5,579 nucleotides of DNA from JACDAN01 sp035776735 (lineage in GTDB: Bacteria > Actinomycetota > Thermoleophilia > Gaiellales > Gaiellaceae), in the NCBI GenBank assembly GCA_035776735.1, contig DASSSO010000052.1:1-5579 (forward strand), given 5' to 3'. Shown here piece by piece: positions 4,007-5,579 of this stretch (the first letter of the stretch is position 1; the number at the start of each line of letters is the position of its first letter). The translations under genes were made by a program, and so were the position numbers. Below the pieces are notes generated by a model. The model was given only the letters and a program-made list of their open reading frames with translations. It was not told the DNA's origin and did no database searches.

Positions 4007-5579
4007 CGCGGCGAGCTTCGCGGCCTCGTACCGCGAGCGAACGCCCAGCTTGCCCAGGATCGCGGAGACGTGGTGGCCGACCGTCTTCTCGCTGATCACG
4101 AGGCGAGCGGCGATCTCGGCGTTCGTCAGCCCTTCGCCGAGCAGCTCGAGCACGTCCCGCTCGCGCGGGGTCAGTCCGGCCGGATCATCTCTCGTCGCCG
4201 CCCGGGGGCCTCGCACGAGACCGCGCGCACCGAGTTGCCGGAGCCTCTGGGCCGCGACCGCGGCCGCCGGAGCGGCCCCCAGCGCGACGAACGTCTCGTG
4301 GGCGCGGCGGAGGTCCTGCTCGTCGCCGCTCTGCCCGAGTGCCATCGCGGCGTCGTACGGACAACCGTGCTCGTCCCACCACGAGGCCGCCGCCTCGTAG
4401 TCGCCGGCGAGCTCGAGCGCGAACGGCTCCGGAACCTCGCCGGTCTCCTCCGGCGGGAGCCCGAGGCGGCGACGCCAGACCGAGAGCGATCCTGCGATCC
4501 AGCGGTCGACGAGCTCCGAGACCGGCACGGTCGCGGACTCCGTGACGGCACGCTCCCGGTCGCCGGCGAGGTACGCGGCCTCGACCCGCACGCTCGCCGT
4601 GGCGGCCAGCTTTTGCGGCGACTCGCCGCGGATCAGCTCTGCCACCTCGTCGAGCAGCTCCCACACGCCCGGATCCCCCACCCGCGCACGCAGCTCGGCG
4701 AGGACCAGCAGCGCCCAGACCCGGGTGAGACGGGCGTGCGGATGCCGGAGGACTTCCTCGGCGTCGGCGGCCGCCTCCTGCCAGCGGCACTGGTTCAGGA
4801 ATGCCACCGCCCGCCAGCCGAGCAGGTAGAGGCGCCGGTCGTCCAGGTCGCGCTCGGTCGCGTACCGGAGGCCGGTCTCGAGCCAGCGTTCGGCCTCCGG
4901 CCAGTCCCGACGCCTCGCCGCCGCGAACCCGAGCCCGCCGTACGCGCGTGCCACGCTGTCGTCCGTCCCGTGCTCGAGCGCGAGCTCGAGGCCGTGCTCC
5001 AGGCGGGCCGTCCCCCGGCCGGCGATGGCCTCGGCGAGGCCGGTGGTGAGCGTCGTGTCGATGACCAGGTCGCGGGCACCGAGCTCCGTTCCGACCGCGA
5101 CGGCGCGGTCACCCCAGGCGCGAGCCCCCTCGACGTCGAGGTCGATCTGTGCGAGGTGTGCCATGTGCCCGTAGGCGAGCCCGAGCTCCGCCGATGGAGG
5201 CAGGGCCTCGAGGATCTCCACCGCCTCTCGCGCGGCCGCCCGGGCATCGCCGATCCGGGCCGACAGATAGAGCAGGCGCGAGCTCCACCGGAGCATGTCC
5301 CCCTCCTTGAGCCTGTCGCCGAGCTCGCGGTACAGGGCGAGCGCCTGCTCCTGCGCTGCGAGCGCGTCCTCGGTGCGGCCCGTCAGATAACGCTCGTAGG
5401 CGAGCGACTCGAGGAGCTCGGCGACTGCGCGGGGCTCGAGCGACTCCGAGAACCTGAGAGCAAGCGCGTACTGATCCGCGGCCTCGCGGTGCGCACCGAG
5501 CTCGGCGGCGGCCGCGGCCGCCGCAGGCGCATGCTCGAGGACGGCGGCTGCGTCGACGGCTCCCTCTGCGTGGTGAGCC
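3977..5579 (-). CDS. Large LuxR-family transcriptional regulator, C-terminal part (5' partial)
   Basis: The frame is open from the right edge of the window to TAG 3979-3977, giving 533 residues; the N-terminus lies outside. The ATG at 5296 is internal (visible residue 95) and is not the start, since coherent helical protein precedes it (for example EDALAAQEQALALYRELGDR). About 440 residues are Ala/Leu/Glu-rich helix pairs resembling TPR units (such as DWPEAERWLETGLRYATERD, RWQEAAADAEEVL, GDYEAAASWWDEHGCPYDAA). A LuxR/GerE DNA-binding domain follows at visible residues 469-521: LTPRERDVLELLGEGLTNAE, then recognition helix SEKTVGHHVSAILGKL (496-511). In this class, as in MalT/LAL regulators, an N-terminal AAA/STAND ATPase is normally present and the helical region senses a ligand or partner; that ATPase is expected upstream but not seen. 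Residues before the HTH (RGPRAATRDDPAGLTPRE) are typical of actinobacterial members. The likely target is the adjacent DUF4242 operon, judged from the repeats at its 3' end. Confidence 0.92.
   Translation of the reverse strand, partial: AHHAEGAVDAAAVLEHAPAAAAAAAELGAHREAADQYALALRFSESLEPRAVAELLESLAYERYLTGRTEDALAAQEQALALYRELGDRLKEGDMLRWSSRLLYLSARIGDARAAAREAVEILEALPPSAELGLAYGHMAHLAQIDLDVEGARAWGDRAVAVGTELGARDLVIDTTLTTGLAEAIAGRGTARLEHGLELALEHGTDDSVARAYGGLGFAAARRRDWPEAERWLETGLRYATERDLDDRRLYLLGWRAVAFLNQCRWQEAAADAEEVLRHPHARLTRVWALLVLAELRARVGDPGVWELLDEVAELIRGESPQKLAATASVRVEAAYLAGDRERAVTESATVPVSELVDRWIAGSLSVWRRRLGLPPEETGEVPEPFALELAGDYEAAASWWDEHGCPYDAAMALGQSGDEQDLRRAHETFVALGAAPAAAVAAQRLRQLGARGLVRGPRAATRDDPAGLTPRERDVLELLGEGLTNAEIAARLVISEKTVGHHVSAILGKLGVRSRYEAAKLAAQDREAVPPR

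Noticed and set aside
5294..5296. ATG at 5296 as the start of the LuxR-type regulator
   Set aside because: The same frame stays open to the window edge and encodes the same kind of helical-repeat protein; there is no ribosome site that demands this start, and the family normally has a large N-terminal ATPase.

Overview
This is a high-GC bacterial window. Codon third positions are almost all G or C, genes overlap or lie a few bases apart, and the regulator architecture is actinobacterial. The style (Arg/Ala-rich proteins, large ATPase-LuxR regulators, small DUF4242 genes) suggests a soil actinobacterium, possibly Thermoleophilia-like. That placement is an inference from style only.

Left half, plus strand (1 to about 3100): a tightly packed operon. 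It holds the last 35 codons of an ABC-transporter inner-membrane permease, a NMT1/THI5-like substrate-binding lipoprotein whose ATG overlaps the permease stop (TAATG), a full-length dihydropyrimidinase/hydantoinase with all its metal ligands, and a small exported four-cysteine protein whose GTG overlaps the enzyme's stop (TAGTG). The simplest reading is uptake of a pyrimidine- or hydantoin-like cyclic ureide followed by hydrolytic ring opening. The transporter ATPase and the later catabolic steps would lie outside the window. The four-cysteine protein has no recognised function.

Right half, minus strand (5579 down to 3119): the C-terminal 533 residues of a large LuxR-type regulator (helical/TPR-like repeats, then a LuxR helix-turn-helix). 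It is followed by a two-gene unit: a 93-residue DUF4242 protein (the SCO4226-like family) and, 8 bp later, a 166-residue predicted exported or membrane-anchored protein of unknown function. A 12-bp sequence is repeated directly at 22-bp spacing exactly at the 3' end of the regulator gene, just upstream of the DUF4242 gene. It is a good candidate operator for a MalT-like regulator.

The two halves converge near 3070-3122, where a perfect 13-bp GC-rich hairpin lies and where the reading frame of the four-cysteine protein runs 116 bp into the opposing gene. No RNA genes, CRISPR arrays, insertion sequences or origins were seen, and no stretch longer than 300 bases lacks a gene.
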